Assembly: GCA_942159475.1 (NCBI GenBank)
Contig: OW804098.1
Location: 6,486,383-6,550,382 of the forward strand
Direction: 5' to 3'
From: Sthenelais limicola
Lineage: Eukaryota; Annelida; Polychaeta; Phyllodocida; Sigalionidae
Length of the DNA stretch: 64,000 nucleotides
Shown: piece by piece, positions 43,861-57,800 of the stretch
How the letters are laid out: the number at the start of each line of letters is the position of its first letter
Position numbering within the stretch: the stretch's first letter is position 1
The notes under the pieces: model-generated
What the model was told of the DNA's origin: nothing
The model's database searches: none
The model's input: the letters and a program-made list of their open reading frames with translations, nothing else
Made by a program: the position numbers and the translations under genes

Positions 43861-44012
43861 ATAAACAATGATGCCAGTTCTTCCTGGGATTGCCGTCTTA
43901 TAGAACTTAGGAGTTGAGTTGTAACTACTTATGGACTAGTTAAGAAAGACTATCTATGCTAGAAAGTATGAATGGAATGGTTATTTATAGTGAACGTCGG
44001 TGTGGTACATAT

Positions 44013-44247
44013 GGGTCAGATTTTAAGAAAATGTACAATTTGCCTTCACCAATCCTCTCAAATAACACAGATTTAAGACAAAAATGAGCTTCAAAATGCA
44101 GTTTAACATAGCAGAACTGATACTTTAAATCAATGTGATACCATATATACTCATATATGTCTAGTATTGACCATTTTTCGGTCTAATTTAGCAGAATTTA
44201 TTAAATGTGTAGAGCTGCCAATTGTGCATTTTCTGAAAATCTGACCC
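44013..44247 (-). mobile_element. MITE-1 copy, subfamily A
   Basis: Full length, 235 bp, flanked by ATAT on both sides. Confidence 0.9.
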
Positions 44248-45023
44248 ATATGGTAACGCGCAATACAAATAGTACAGGTAATGATGACAAAAGTATGATG
44301 GTGTGGTAATACAGAAAAAAAACCCAATCGTTCAAGCTGACAGCGGGGACGTGCGAAAAGTTATAAACAGAAATATTATAATGATGTTCATCAGTTAACA
44401 AGTATTAAAACACTATAAAGAAATAAAAATATTTTAAAAAACAAAAAAAAACACTCTAGGTTTTGCACGGAACCAAGAGCGCGAATACGGTTTTGAAGGA
44501 AACTGCATTCAATAACATGTTAAATATAGATTCCTGCGGTTGTATGAAACAGCAGAATCAAATAATAATGAATGTTACATTGGGGAACTTAGGGGCTAAC
44601 AGGAAGGTTGTACTAACACCATGACAAATGTATAATTTATGTCTAAATCAAATCTTAAGAAATGTATACAGAACCCAATGAAGTCTGTATAATATTCAAT
44701 ACCTCAGATAATATTATATAACATATACTTAGTAGTATGTTGATGTCTAATGCTACCACATCTTGCATAAATAATAACTTAAAAAAACCCAATCTTTTAC
44801 TATGTAACGGAAAGTATTAATACTTAAGATTCATCAAGGATGCAAACGAAAATAGATGGCAACATCGAGATGTACCTAATAGATCAATAAAAACAATGTT
44901 ACAACAAAAACAACTTGTATATATATATATTAATCTGAAGAAACAACAAATGACAAAGAGAGAGAAAATAAAATAAATGATACACCTGGGTGGTGACAGC
45001 CTCATGACATACCGTCGGGATAC
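44248..45023. other. No gene seen
   Basis: AT-rich. No motif-bearing frame and no repeat recognised. Confidence 0.4.
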
Positions 45024-45256
45024 GGGTCAGATTTTCAGAAAATGTACAATTGAACTCTACATATTTAGGAAATTCTCCTAAATTAGGCTGAAAAATGATG
45101 AATACCGGGTATATCTGAGGTTATTTGGGATCGCATCAGTTTAAAGTATCAGTTCTGTTATGTTAAACTGCATTTTGAAGCTCCTTGTTGTCTGAAATGT
45201 GGGTTATTTGAGAGGATTGGTGAAGGTGAATTGTACATTTTCTGAAAATCTGACCC
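45024..45256 (+). mobile_element. MITE-1 copy, subfamily A
   Basis: Full length, about 233 bp. Confidence 0.9.
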
Positions 45257-45357
45257 ATATGATGATGGTTTATCTCTAAGTTAGCCCCCATCCACGTGCA
45301 TGCCCCACTCCCAGCACCCATCACCCACCCACCCACCACCCAGACCTTCCCTATAGG

Positions 45358-45590
45358 GGTCAGATTTTTAGAAAATGTACAATTCACTTTCACCAATCCT
45401 CTCAAATAACCCAAATTTCAGACAAAAAATAAGGTAAAATACAGTTCAACCTAACCAAACAGATTGCTAGAATCAATGCAATGCCGAATATACTCGAATT
45501 TACCTAGTATTGACCAAATTTCAGCTTAATTAAGCAGAATGTACTAAATGTGTAGAGCTGCCAATTGTACATTTTCTAATAATCTGACCC
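45358..45590 (-). mobile_element. MITE-1 copy, subfamily B, at the PNP promoter
   Basis: Full length. Its right end (AATAATCTGACCC) lies 66 bp before the PNP start codon. It is separated from the gene by ATATACATACATATATATAT. Confidence 0.9.
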
Positions 45591-45597
45591 ATATACA

Positions 45598-45656
45598 TAC
45601 ATATATATATAAGTCCAGCGTCCTCCAGTGTAACCACACACACAGGTAAATCAACC
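45598..45656 (+). promoter_or_regulatory. Putative PNP core promoter and 5' UTR
   Basis: TATATATATATAAG at about 45600-45612 resembles a TATA box 45 bp before the ATG. The remaining 45 bp (from GTCCAGCG to the ATG context CAACCATGG) would hold the start site and a short 5' UTR. Alternatively CACACACAG at 45637-45645 could be a 3' splice site of an upstream non-coding exon. Confidence 0.4.
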
Positions 45657-45849
45657 ATGGAGACACCTACAACTACCAAGGGACAATATGAAGAGGCGGT
45701 GGAAACCAGCCAATACCTATTTTCTATGACAGATGTACGACCGACCGTTGGGCTGATATGTGGGAGTGGATTGGGAGACCTGGCGGAACAGATTGATGAT
45801 GCTCTCAGCATCCCTTACAACCAAATACCTAACTTTATTCACTGCACAG
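45657..45849 (+). CDS. PNP: PNP exon 1 (start)
   Basis: ATG in the context CAACCATGG. The exon encodes the N-terminus through IPNFIHCT and ends CACAG with donor GTGAGT (phase 1). It includes the phosphate-binding GSGLGDL. Confidence 0.93.
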
Positions 45850-48800
45850 GTGAGTGCTATAATAATTACTTCAATTTGATATTTACTCCACGTTGATGTA
45901 TGTACCACATGCTGTTTGTATGGGCAGGAGTAGTGTGGTAATTTGCACCAATTCAGGTTCTATATTTATAAATTCAAATGTGGAACTCGGGACAATATTG
46001 CACTGTCCTCAATGTATTTTTAGATTGATGAGATAACATCAATCTAAGTAGATTGGGGTGAGATCTGTCAATCATTGATAGCATCTTGGCTCCTCCCATC
46101 CTAGATATCAGTGTGAAGAATCTGTTGATTCTGATATCAGCAGATGGGATCAGAATCATGCTGGGATCATGAGGGGATGGTGTTTAGGTGTGAATTAAAG
46201 GGTAGACCATGTGGGAATTAAAGTAGCAAGTTGAGAAGTAAGATGCCTCATATGCAAAGGTGTTAAGGGGACCAACAGAATTATATGGAGTGACCAGTCA
46301 TATATGGGATAGGCATTTCATGTTTTCTGTCTCCCCTTCCTCTCCCTCCTACTATCCCTCCCTCTTGAACTTTAAATTTAACTGACATCAATCTTTGTTT
46401 CCCTTGGAAACCCAATCTTCTGCATGAACCAGAAATAAATAAATGTAAACTGACCACTGTTAACTAATTCTTGTTTTGTAACCCGCTCACCTATTGGCTT
46501 GTGGGCCATGAAAAAACAAACATCTGAGACAGTGCAATAGTGTCCCTTGTATCATATTCTCATCAGGTTCTATCTATGTACATGGGTGAAGTCCCCCAAA
46601 CAATGTACAATTCAGCTTCACCAATTCAGCTTCACCAAATAATCCAAATTTCAGACGAAAATGAAGTCAAAAATACAGTTTAACCAAACCAAACAGATTG
46701 CTAGAATCAATGCAATGGCGAATATATACTCGAATTTACCTAGTAGCCTGAAAATATTATTGAAGAATGGTGTGTTTTTCTGTAATTGTTTTAAATAACT
46801 ATTGGCCTTAAATGAATACAAAAATACAAAGTTTTGAAAGCTTTGAGGCATCAAAGTGGCAAGGGTCTAGCTAAGTTATGTATTCACGGAGTAACTAATA
46901 ATAACATTTCATGGCACTTTGGCAGTTTAGAGAGTGACAGGTTGCTAACTTTCAGGTTATATTAACATGATTTCAACATAACATCGCGGCAGATCAAACA
47001 TGTATATTTAGATTTAGATTTAGATTTAGAAAACTTTTATTGCAATATTAGCTTGCTGTGAAAAGAGGAACTCTCCGGCTGGCGGGAGGTTTTCAGCCTC
47101 TTCATAGCATGATTGGGTCAGATTTTCAGAAAATGTACAATAGGGGAGTTGCATGTGCCACTGCGCACAGTGCCACAGTGCATCATGGGATGGATTCTGA
47201 TGAAATCTGACATACCAAATATTTGGCAATATTTTATCGAAAACTGCAAGAATGTTTTTACCAATATCATAGCTTGTATAAATCATCTATGAAAACCAAA
47301 TGCATGATGGGAAAGATGAAGGCTTGTGTTATGGAAACATGTATAACACATGGATGTTGACATTAGAGCATTGATAAATATCCCATGCAGAACATGGCAT
47401 GTTTTCTATAGATTTTGCACTGTACCATTAGTCCCATAATTCCATGCGAATCAGGATTCAAAATGGCGGCTATGCAACTCCCCTATTGACAGCTGTACAC
47501 ATTTAGTAAATTCGGCAAAATTAGGCTGCAATTTGGCCAATACTAGGTAAATTCGAGAATATTTGGCATTGCATTGATTCTAGCAATCTGTTTGGCTACA
47601 TTGAACTGTATTTTGAACTTTATTTCCGTCTGAAATTTGGGTAAGATTGACGAAGTTGAATTGTACATTTTCTGAAAATCTGACCCGATTACAGTTGTCT
47701 CTTGTAGAGGACAATATCTCCTCAATCATTGACTGAGGATGATTCTCTATTTCACTTGTTACATTGGTTTTGATATAATACAATCTGAACAATATGGTAA
47801 ACATGAAGTAGTTAAATAATTTAATCATTATTGGTGTTATATCAACTGAATGAATAGCAGTTTGTGTAGCATTGATACTCTGCAGTAGATGTGGACCGTT
47901 TCTCACTACATGGGGTAGATTTTTGTGCTAAATTGCAGAAATGGGGTTTTTTGGACTGTATTTCATTAAATGTAGTTAGAATCCTATATCTGTATACCTC
48001 ATTGGATTCCTCCCAACTCCAGCTTTCATTCCAACCATACTTTAATGAATCTGGAGTCAATATTTTTTACATTAAAGTCTGAAAACGCCTTTTTTTCCCC
48101 TTTTTTGACTAAGAAATTAGATGCCTCTTTATCTGTACATGGTGTTGATTATAGTATTTATATTACTCTATTATTGTATGTTGGTTGTGGGAACTGCTAA
48201 CCGTGAGGAAGGGTGAATTGTTGATCGTTGAGTGGGTGAAAATAAAGACTTCTGGGGAGGAATCTGTATTTACACTTTTTTAATTTTTCCAGACTTATAA
48301 CAAATTGCCAACGTTTCAGTACTCTCGTACCTTCGTCAGGGCTTAAGTCCAAGTGACTGGTCTCTAGTACAGACAGCTTTATATACTAGTCTAGTGCATG
48401 ATGGGATACTAGGTTTAGGTAAAGTCAGCAGTGCAATGTTACAATTAGTTGTAGTACAAATAATTAAGTTTCATGTTGCAGCAATAGTTTCGCATTAAAT
48501 TTTCACAATACATTTTTGTCACTTTTTTTCTGTAGAACTTTGGTTATCAAAACACATTAAATAGATTTAATGATTGGCAGGCCATTAGTAATAGTTGTGA
48601 CAGTAGTCGTTAATTGAGAGTGCAGCTTTAACTGAAAATAAAGACTAATTAATTAATTGGTTACACCCTAGAGTATTCAAAATAGAGACTCAATGTATTT
48701 ATTGCAACCTTTTATTGCTCAGCGCCGGGACACAGTGGCAAGCTAATCTTTGGCAGTATTCGTGGAAGACAAGTCGTCTGTATGCAGGGTCGATTTCACT

Positions 48801-51800
48801 TGTACGAGGGCCATGACATAAAAAAGGTACTTACTTATTTCCTCATGCATATAATTGGTGAAGTCACTTGAAATAAATGATTGGTCTTCTGCAATCAGCT
48901 CAAAAAACCCAATGTAGTGGTCGAGTGTTTTACGGGTCCCGCAATGATATAGTTCGGGAGTCCGAGACTGTCCGCTGGAGTCCAGTCCTTTCGGACTGAC
49001 ACCAGAGGGCAGTTGAGGGCTCTCGGACCAATCCGAACACAGACCCTGGAAGAGTGGTCTTGTGTTATATTACTTTTATCTGTGCTTATCTCTGTATATT
49101 GTGCCTTGTCCTTGTATATTGCTATTTTATACCTTTGAAATGTCCTTTTATGTTGTTCTTATCAATCTCTGGTATTGCTTGTCTTAAACTCTTCTCTTAT
49201 GAGAATATGTTATGCTTCACTATTCTTCACACCTTGTATTATACTGTTTTGCAGCATTTATGTTTCCCTTGTGGCTGGTCCACAAAGGTTGGTCTGACAG
49301 GTTGTGTGGAAATAAAACCAGAGTATGAGAGTAATCATTGTTCCGTTTTATTTCCTAAGCTAAGAGTCCCGAACCGAGTTCACTACACCAATTTAAAAAA
49401 AAATGAGAGTCAAGATTTACTTCAAGATGACTGAACTCTGAATTTATCACATACTCGTAAATTAATTTGAACTATTATTGACTAAACATGACTTACAAGC
49501 CTAGTAATGTAGATATTCATACAATTGTGGTGCCAGGTATATATCTGGGAACATCTGGATTAAATGGGTCAGATTATCAGAAAATGTACAATTGGCAGCT
49601 GTACACATTTAGTAAATTCTGCTAAATCAAGCTACAATTTGGTCAATACTAGGTAAATTCGAGAATATCCGGCATTGCATTGATTCTATCAATCTGTTTG
49701 GTTAGGTTGAACTGTATTTTGAACTTTAGTTTCGTCTGAAATTTGGGTTATTTCAGAGAAATTATGAAAGTGCATTGTACATTTTCTGAAAATCTGACCC
49801 AAATACCAGAAGGACGTCTCATTTGTGTCAAACTTATGAAATACATAAACTGATTATTGTAGTGTTTCTTGGTTTAACACAGTCCAAGTATAATATCCGC
49901 ACTACTCTAATACCACATATTGTGGTTCCTGACATTAGCAGCAAACTAGGTAACAAACTATTGCACTAACCCAGGTTCAAATATATCTTAACAAGAAGGA
50001 AAGAAGACAAAGGCGATATTTCTATTGCACAGGTTTATTCCCTCACTTAGTCACAGCCTGACAGTAATAATAATAATGATAAAATTCTTTTATTTCATGA
50101 CTAGGTTACAGAAAATACAGGTAGTACATGTCAGGTCTGGACCTGGTCTTCCCATGTATGCCTAGCTACAGAGGGTTGACTAGCTAATTTTGGAGTTGAC
50201 TAGGGGTTTGGTTGTGGGGCTAAGGTTGGGGGTCATTTTACATTTTATAATATCATAGAGCCTCTTATCGAGTGAGAAACATTCAGTTTTAGACTTTGTA
50301 GGTTTTTTAGAGGCAAGAAGTTGACTTTATAGAAGCCATTCTTCATGACTCACTGTTTCATTTGAAATAAAATTTCTAATAAAATATATAATGACACGGA
50401 TATATGACAATATTTTAGCAAATGCAGTGAAGCCGGTTTGTTGACTATGTGGCAGTGGATGATAGATTCTGCCTACCATAAACAGTACAGAATAGGGAAG
50501 ATTTGAAATAGAATTTATGACTGGACAACTGAGGCCTGAGTAGAGGGTCATGGGTAATTTTGACCGGAAGAGGGGCCATGGTCTCCTGTGTTTACATTAT
50601 GTGGCTACAGGTTCTAGTGGACACAGAGAGGGGCCCTTCATGAAAAGTCATTTTAAAGACAGAAAAACATTTAATATCACCACCAACCTTGAGGGTATAT
50701 GAGACAACACCATGCCCAATCTGTATCCTACTTTATTTCCCTTTAATAATCATGGAAAACAAATACCAGAACTCGTCAGTGGATCATTGGTTGCGCTGTA
50801 TTAGGGTCAGATTTTCAGAAAATGTACAATTCAACTTCGCCAATCTTCTCAAAAAGCCCAAATTTCAGACGAAAATAAAGTTCAAAATACAGTTCAACCT
50901 AACCAAACGGATTGCTAGAATCAGTGCAATGCCAAATATACTCGAATTTATCTAGTATTGACCAAATTGCAGCTTAATCTAGCAGAATTTACTAAATGTG
51001 TACAGCTGCTAATTGTACATTTTCTGAAAATCTGACCCATATAGGTGCAGGTTGGGTGCATGATGCCCCTGTGCACTGTGTGTGAGTGGGTGTGTGGAGG
51101 CACATAGCTACAGCTGTGGTCAAAGCCCCGCCCACCCTGACTGGCCATGGTTGCTCTATGAAATTAGTGTCAGCTGCACCTATCTCAAGCCAAACTGGGT
51201 AATAGGGGAGTTGCATGTCTCACTGCGCATGCCTGGCACAGTGCATCCTTGGATGGATTCTGTAGATATTTGACATACAATATATGGCAACATTTTTATC
51301 GAAATTGCAAGACTGTTTTCACCAATACCGTAACTTGTGTAAATGATTTATTAAAACCAAATGCATGATTGGAAAGATGGGCCTTTGGGACATGGAAACA
51401 TGTATAACATATGGGTATTGACATTAGAGTATGTAAACATAGTCCATGCTGAATATGTCATGTTTTCTATAGATTTTATACTGTACCATTAGTCCCATAA
51501 TTCCATGCGAATCAAGATTCAAAATGGCGGCTATGCAAATCCCCAATTCAAACCTTACCTATTGTAGTCACACTCAACGCAAGCCTTATTTAATCATTAT
51601 TTACATCAACCCTCAGAGTCGGCAAAAGCAGGCGCCTCAAATCTTGTGTCATGCATGAACATCACTGATTGGCTGAACTAGATTTATGTAACCAATCAGA
51701 AGCATGCAGTAATTTGGTGGCATTCAAAAGGCGGATTTTGCTAGCAAAATATGCCAACGAATATAATCCATGAAATATTCCAATGAATATATTCCAATGA

Positions 51801-54800
51801 CTATATTGCAAATGGAGTAGAGATTGATTGTAAAGAAATTCCAAATAAATTTAATAATTACACAACTACACAAGAGTGGTTCGAAAAGGTCTACAAATAA
51901 TTATCTTCCTCAGAACGCAACTTTCAAGAGCCCCTAAGTACTATGGTGCCCAGGCATGGAACAAACTACCCCCAGACATAAAAAACATAGAAAACCGCAA
52001 ACATTTCAGTCACAAAATCAAATCACACACAACCTTACCCAAGGGGGAAACCCACAGAATTAAATGAACATCCCATGACCACAGGAACTCCCAAGGACTG
52101 AAAGCAATATGACAGACAATTAAAACACACTGCTACGGACGGACAGAATAACTGCTCCCATCATGTAGATTAACAACTATCATCTTTCCTTCTACACTGA
52201 ATTTCATTTCTATTTTGAAATGAAAATATGTGGTTAAAAAATTATTTATCTGGTAGGAAACAAATTGTAAGAATTAATGGTCACCTCCACCCAAGAAACC
52301 ATAACTTTTGGCGTACCCCAGGGAACAGTTTTAGGACTGATACTCTTCTCAATATATATAAATGATTTACATTTACATGAAAGTAGAAAATCCAATAATT
52401 CAACATTATGCAGATGATATGGTGCTTTTTTATAGTAATAAAGATGAATCAAAATTGATAAACCAATTACAGGAAAATTTCAACACCACTGACACATGGT
52501 GTGAGGTCAATAAGATATCAATGAATGTCAGCAAAACACAATAATTTATTAATTGCAAAACAAGAAACAAAAAAATTACCCAACAAAAAATGACTCAAAA
52601 TGTCATCTTGGAAAGTGAAAAATTAACTCAAACTGACCAGAATAAATACCTGGGTCTAGTGATTGATGAAAAATTAACATTTAATAATCATATATACAAA
52701 ATGTAATCGATAAGGTAAGACGGAAAGTAAACTTGCTCACAAAATCGAGCCATATATTAAATAAAAAGGTAAAAATGGACATTGTGAAAATGTTAATTAT
52801 AGCAAATATTGATTATGGTGATATCTTTTATTCATTTGTATCCTCAAAAATGCTCAAGAGACTGCAGACTTTGTTAAGCTCAGCTTTCAGATCGATTTTG
52901 AAAGTTAACAAAAGGACACATGTTGACGATGATTTCTTAATGCTAAAAATACAGAAAAATGAAAAAAAGAAGACAGATTCATATCCTGGAGAGTGCCTTC
53001 CACCTATCACTTTTGGACAAAAACTTAGATAAAAGATCACTTTCGACGAGAAGCCATGCAAAAAACAGGAGAAATTTATTACTTAGTATTCCAAAATCTA
53101 CATTATACAGAAATAGTTTTCTCTACAAACCAAAAATAGCCTGGAATGCACTGCCCAAGGAAGCACATGAAATCGAAATAGAAAAGAACTTAGAAAATAT
53201 TTAGAAAATATTGATGTTTAAAAATATTAGAAAAAGATGGAAATTGATGAAATTAACTGTATGTACGTAAATATAATGAGCGTCTATAATTAACTGATGG
53301 TGCTATGTATCATAAGAAGTGATATTAGTCAGTTTTGATATTATTATCTGTTTTATAACTTGCATTATAACGTAATAATTTGTTTTATAACTTTAGCTTG
53401 TTCTTGCCCTATTTATATGTGTCTTTAGCCAGTCTTTCTGTTAGTATAGATGTCTTTTCTTCTATTATGAGGTGACGGCTGGAAGACCAGGATTTTATGC
53501 AGAAGCCTGGTCACCTATTTGTCTAACTGTATAACCGCAGACAAATAAAGTATTTTTCAATTCAATTCCATATGCAATGTCTGGCCTTGTTTTGTAGATA
53601 ATTATGCTCACCTATCATGGCATTAATGAGTCAGTAAACAACAAAATGTGATGTGTTTCAGGAAAATGAGTCACAAGTCGCAAAATTGATATTTTTCAAA
53701 GTGTTTTTTTTTCACAAGATCTCTTTGTTGAAATGTTTTGATTTTTTAAGGTTTCCCCCGCCGAAGGCGGTACGAGCGCCGAAGGCGCTCGTACTGGGAA
53801 ACCTTATATAGGTTCCAGTTTTTGCCGCCTGTTCTTTGCGCTTCCGCGTCGCCTCCTTATAAGGGAAACCCGACTCTGCCTGTTCCCACCTGAATTTCCG
53901 ACGCACTTGCGTACACATCGCGGTCGCATCGCTGCCGCATATTGATAAAAATCGCTATTTCTACTCGAAATAAATTGCCAAAAACATGAAATTCAGAACG
54001 TGCATACTTTTCTACCCCAAAATAGGTAATCTTACCAAATTTGGTCATTAAATGAGGAAGGTAGGACAGAAACTGTACTGTTATTTTAAATAGCCTTCCC
54101 AACGACCTCCCAGGCCAGAGCCTAGGACTATCTTGACTGAACTGATCAGCAGAAATGTGGTGAAAAACGCTATTTGCACTAGTAATGCATCAAAATAAAC
54201 TAGGAAAGGCAAGCCCTTCCTTCCATATTCTTTATTTTCATCAGGATTGGTGGAAACATAAGGAACATGGGAAGGAAAGAAGTTTATAGGGAAAGTATAG
54301 GCCTATCGATCCTATTGCACTGTGGCAGGCACATCGTGGAGAAATTACGCTCCCGCGAACTAATAAAAAACACTATTTCTACTTGAAATGCATTGTCAGG
54401 ATGTTGAAATTATGAAAGAGCATGCTTTTCTACCCCTACATATTTAATTCCATCAACATTTGTATAACTGCACTGTTAATAATTTTCGGCCTTTCCCCTG
54501 CTGCTTGACTCTCCCGCGACCTACCGCTTTTGAAAAAAGGCGCCACCGGCTCCTCTCTAAAATTGGAACAGTCGTACCCGTTATCACGGTCGTACGTACA
54601 AAGTAGAAGAAAAGGGAATTGCTGCTGTCTCTGCCAACGAAATAAATCCTCATTCAGCTTTGTGTCAGGTGTGAGAACTACCGTATATTAGTAAGCAATG
54701 ATATTAGCTAGTGATTACTGGAACAATATTGTCTATATACAACGCTAGAGTCAGGTATAGCTCGAAAGATCCCGTCGGGAAGATTCGAATGGACGGCCAT

Positions 54801-57800
54801 TGCCGCGAAATATATCAACAAGCGCCGAAAATGGTGTCTCCCAATACCGCCGCTAGCGCCACTGCATAGGCCGCTGCTCCGTGCCTACGCACGGAGCAGC
54901 GTTATACTATAGGGGTGGGGGTGGGGTGGAGGTGGAGCGTGGATGGGACCTCGTCGGCAACTGTTTTTCTTTATTTATACAAGCAACTAGCCTAAAAGCC
55001 AGATCACAACACAACCCAATCCAGCGGTATGCTTTCTGGACAAGTATGGGATTGACTCCAATGACAAAAATCCGATCGTCGTGCAAAACTCGCTTGTCTA
55101 ATATAGCATTCTAAGGCATTAATATATAAAATAATTGCCTAACCCTATACACCATCGGAAAGAGAAATGTCTAAGCTTGTATTTGGTATGAAGCATGTTT
55201 ATGTATTACTTTAATTGATGACGTGAGAAACCAATACAAACTTTGTTTTGTTGGCGCAAATGTTGCGTAGCTCCGTGTATGGACTAGCCCGGTGCCGAAG
55301 ACGACGCAATAATGTGCGTCGTGAGGTTGTACTTCTGAGTACTTGACGAACGGCAACCTTTCCGCTTTTTCCCAGGGAAAAAGTCGAAGACTTCTTATCA
55401 ATCTCAATACCCGTTGCAACCCCCATAATAATTGTACGCTTAGCGTCTACTGACTCCTATACTTATTGGCTCGTTCTCCTTATTTTTCCCGGTGACAAAC
55501 ATTTTCACTTATTCAAATCGTCCTAGATACCAGTTCTGTACACTTCAGTTTACTCCAATTTTGTAATCTGTTCTCAACACTTACACAGTCTGTAATAATC
55601 CATTGGGTGTTTTACGGTAGGCATACAATGGGCGCCATCGTTCACGGCATGTTCGACGCATTTTAGTTCCGAGACAAGCCGCTCTGGCGCTACCGTACGT
55701 CCGTGTTTACACATGAACCTCCCATACACACGACGCCAGTGGCGGTGTGTGTATGGGATAAGTGCGCCGGGGGGTGGGGTGGTGGGAAGCATTGAAAATG
55801 AGAAAAAGATTCCATACTTATATAATACAAGTACATAGCCTAAGACACCACAACCAAATTAATCTCGCGGTAATACTCTGGACAACGCTTTTTCCCGCGC
55901 CAAGGGGAAAGGTGTGTGTGTGCATAGAACTATAACCCAAATTATGATTATTGATTATAGTTCTATGGTGTGTAGAGGGCGGGGGGGGGCTCTATATATC
56001 GGGGGAAACCGTTCTTTCCTTGGTCCACACCAAAATTTCTTGTTAGAGGGTTTAGCTATGGAAGACCGGAATGGGTAGTAAAAATCTCGGCATTCCGATA
56101 CCGGGTCAACCTCTGGTCGGGACCGGTACCGGACCGGTACCGGACCGAGGCTTAAATTACCGGGGCTCCGATGACCGGGGCTCCGATGACCGGGGCTCCG
56201 ATGACCGGTCAACTAATGTCTAAAATTATGTCCGAATACTTCTGCTCATTACTCAAAAACTATTTAAGCTTTTTACACACTTTAAATTGTATTAAATACC
56301 CCGACATATCTATTCGACTCTCATTTTATATGATTATTGCACAATTATTTGTACCTCTATTTTCAATCGTTGGTAAAGTAGCTATAAAATATACTCTATA
56401 GGATGAGCTATTCGCCGAAATAATGTCTAAAATTGTGTCAGAATACTTCTGCTCATTACTCAAAAACTACTTAAGCTTTTTACACAATTTAAATTGTATT
56501 AAATACCCCGACATATGTATTTGACTGTCCCAATACCATATGATTGTTGAGCCATTAATTGTACCTCTATTTCTAATCGTTGGTAAAGTCTTGGTTTGTC
56601 TTTAATCGTTATTCCAAATATAACTAATGGTAAGATCATTTTCCCCTATTTCTCCCAATATTCTCTCCAATATAAATATACATAAATAAGGATAATTAAC
56701 CAACCCTATGGGTGGTAATCAGGGGCAACACATGGGTGATAAGTTTGAGACCAATACATTGTTCACAATAGCTTAAATATATGAAAACAATCGCTCTTTA
56801 TATACCTGACTATACCTAAAAGAGACATTTTAAATGGAAAGAAAGCTTTAAATCCTCACTTAAGATGGTCTGATCTGAATAAATCTAGATTTTTATCAAA
56901 GATCAGAACCTCCTTGCCATGTCTATGTATGATGGCACACTGCCCCACCATAAGGGTGGTAATCAGGGGCAACACTTCATGCATGGGTGATACGTTTTAG
57001 ACCAATACACGGTTCGCAATTGCTTAAATATATGATTATTTATTTGATGTTTTTTCATAATCTAATCAGGGCTTAACTAAAAAATTGTTGTGCTCAATAA
57101 GTTAGCTTCTAATGTCTCCTACATCGTCGACTTGGTTGTTTTAAGGTATACTAGAAAAAGGAATTTATATGAATTCTTTTGGAAAAAAATAGAACATACT
57201 GGAACATACTAAAATTCATGTTGTTATTTTATGTAGGCCTAATACTTTCGCTAACAAAATGATATTAGATATAGGTAAATGGCCCCACTAATATTGATGA
57301 AATGAAAGAGTAGCATGGCTCTATATCATATTATGACTGATTTAATATAGTTTTAATTATACAAATATGGTCCGGTAAAAAAACGGTCACCATGAATTTA
57401 AAAATGCAAAATATACCAACGCACAAATAGCCAATCTCTGGCCGCCGCATTACAACCATATACCTTAGGTTAAAACAATACTAGGTATTTAATTATTTCA
57501 TAAATTTCACCTATTTGGCTGCAAAACGGTTGCTTTTCTTATCTTCTAACTCTATTGTTCACAAACATCTGTCCTCAACACAGCCATTGTGTTCCCACAA
57601 CATAAGACATAACATTTATACCATATTGAGCATTTATCTGTCAGCAATTATGGAGCTACACCTGCTAGTATAACAATATGACCTAGAATATTTATTAGAT
57701 TACTATACTCTTTACTATCATTACTCCATTATTCGTCATTCTAATCTGTCTCTCACAACAATCGCCTAGCCCTTAGAAGAGCTTTAGAAATTAAAAACAG

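Noticed and set aside
55574..56212. GC-rich ORFs as exons of a host gene
   Set aside because: They lie inside a PNP intron, have no domain and no convincing splice sites.
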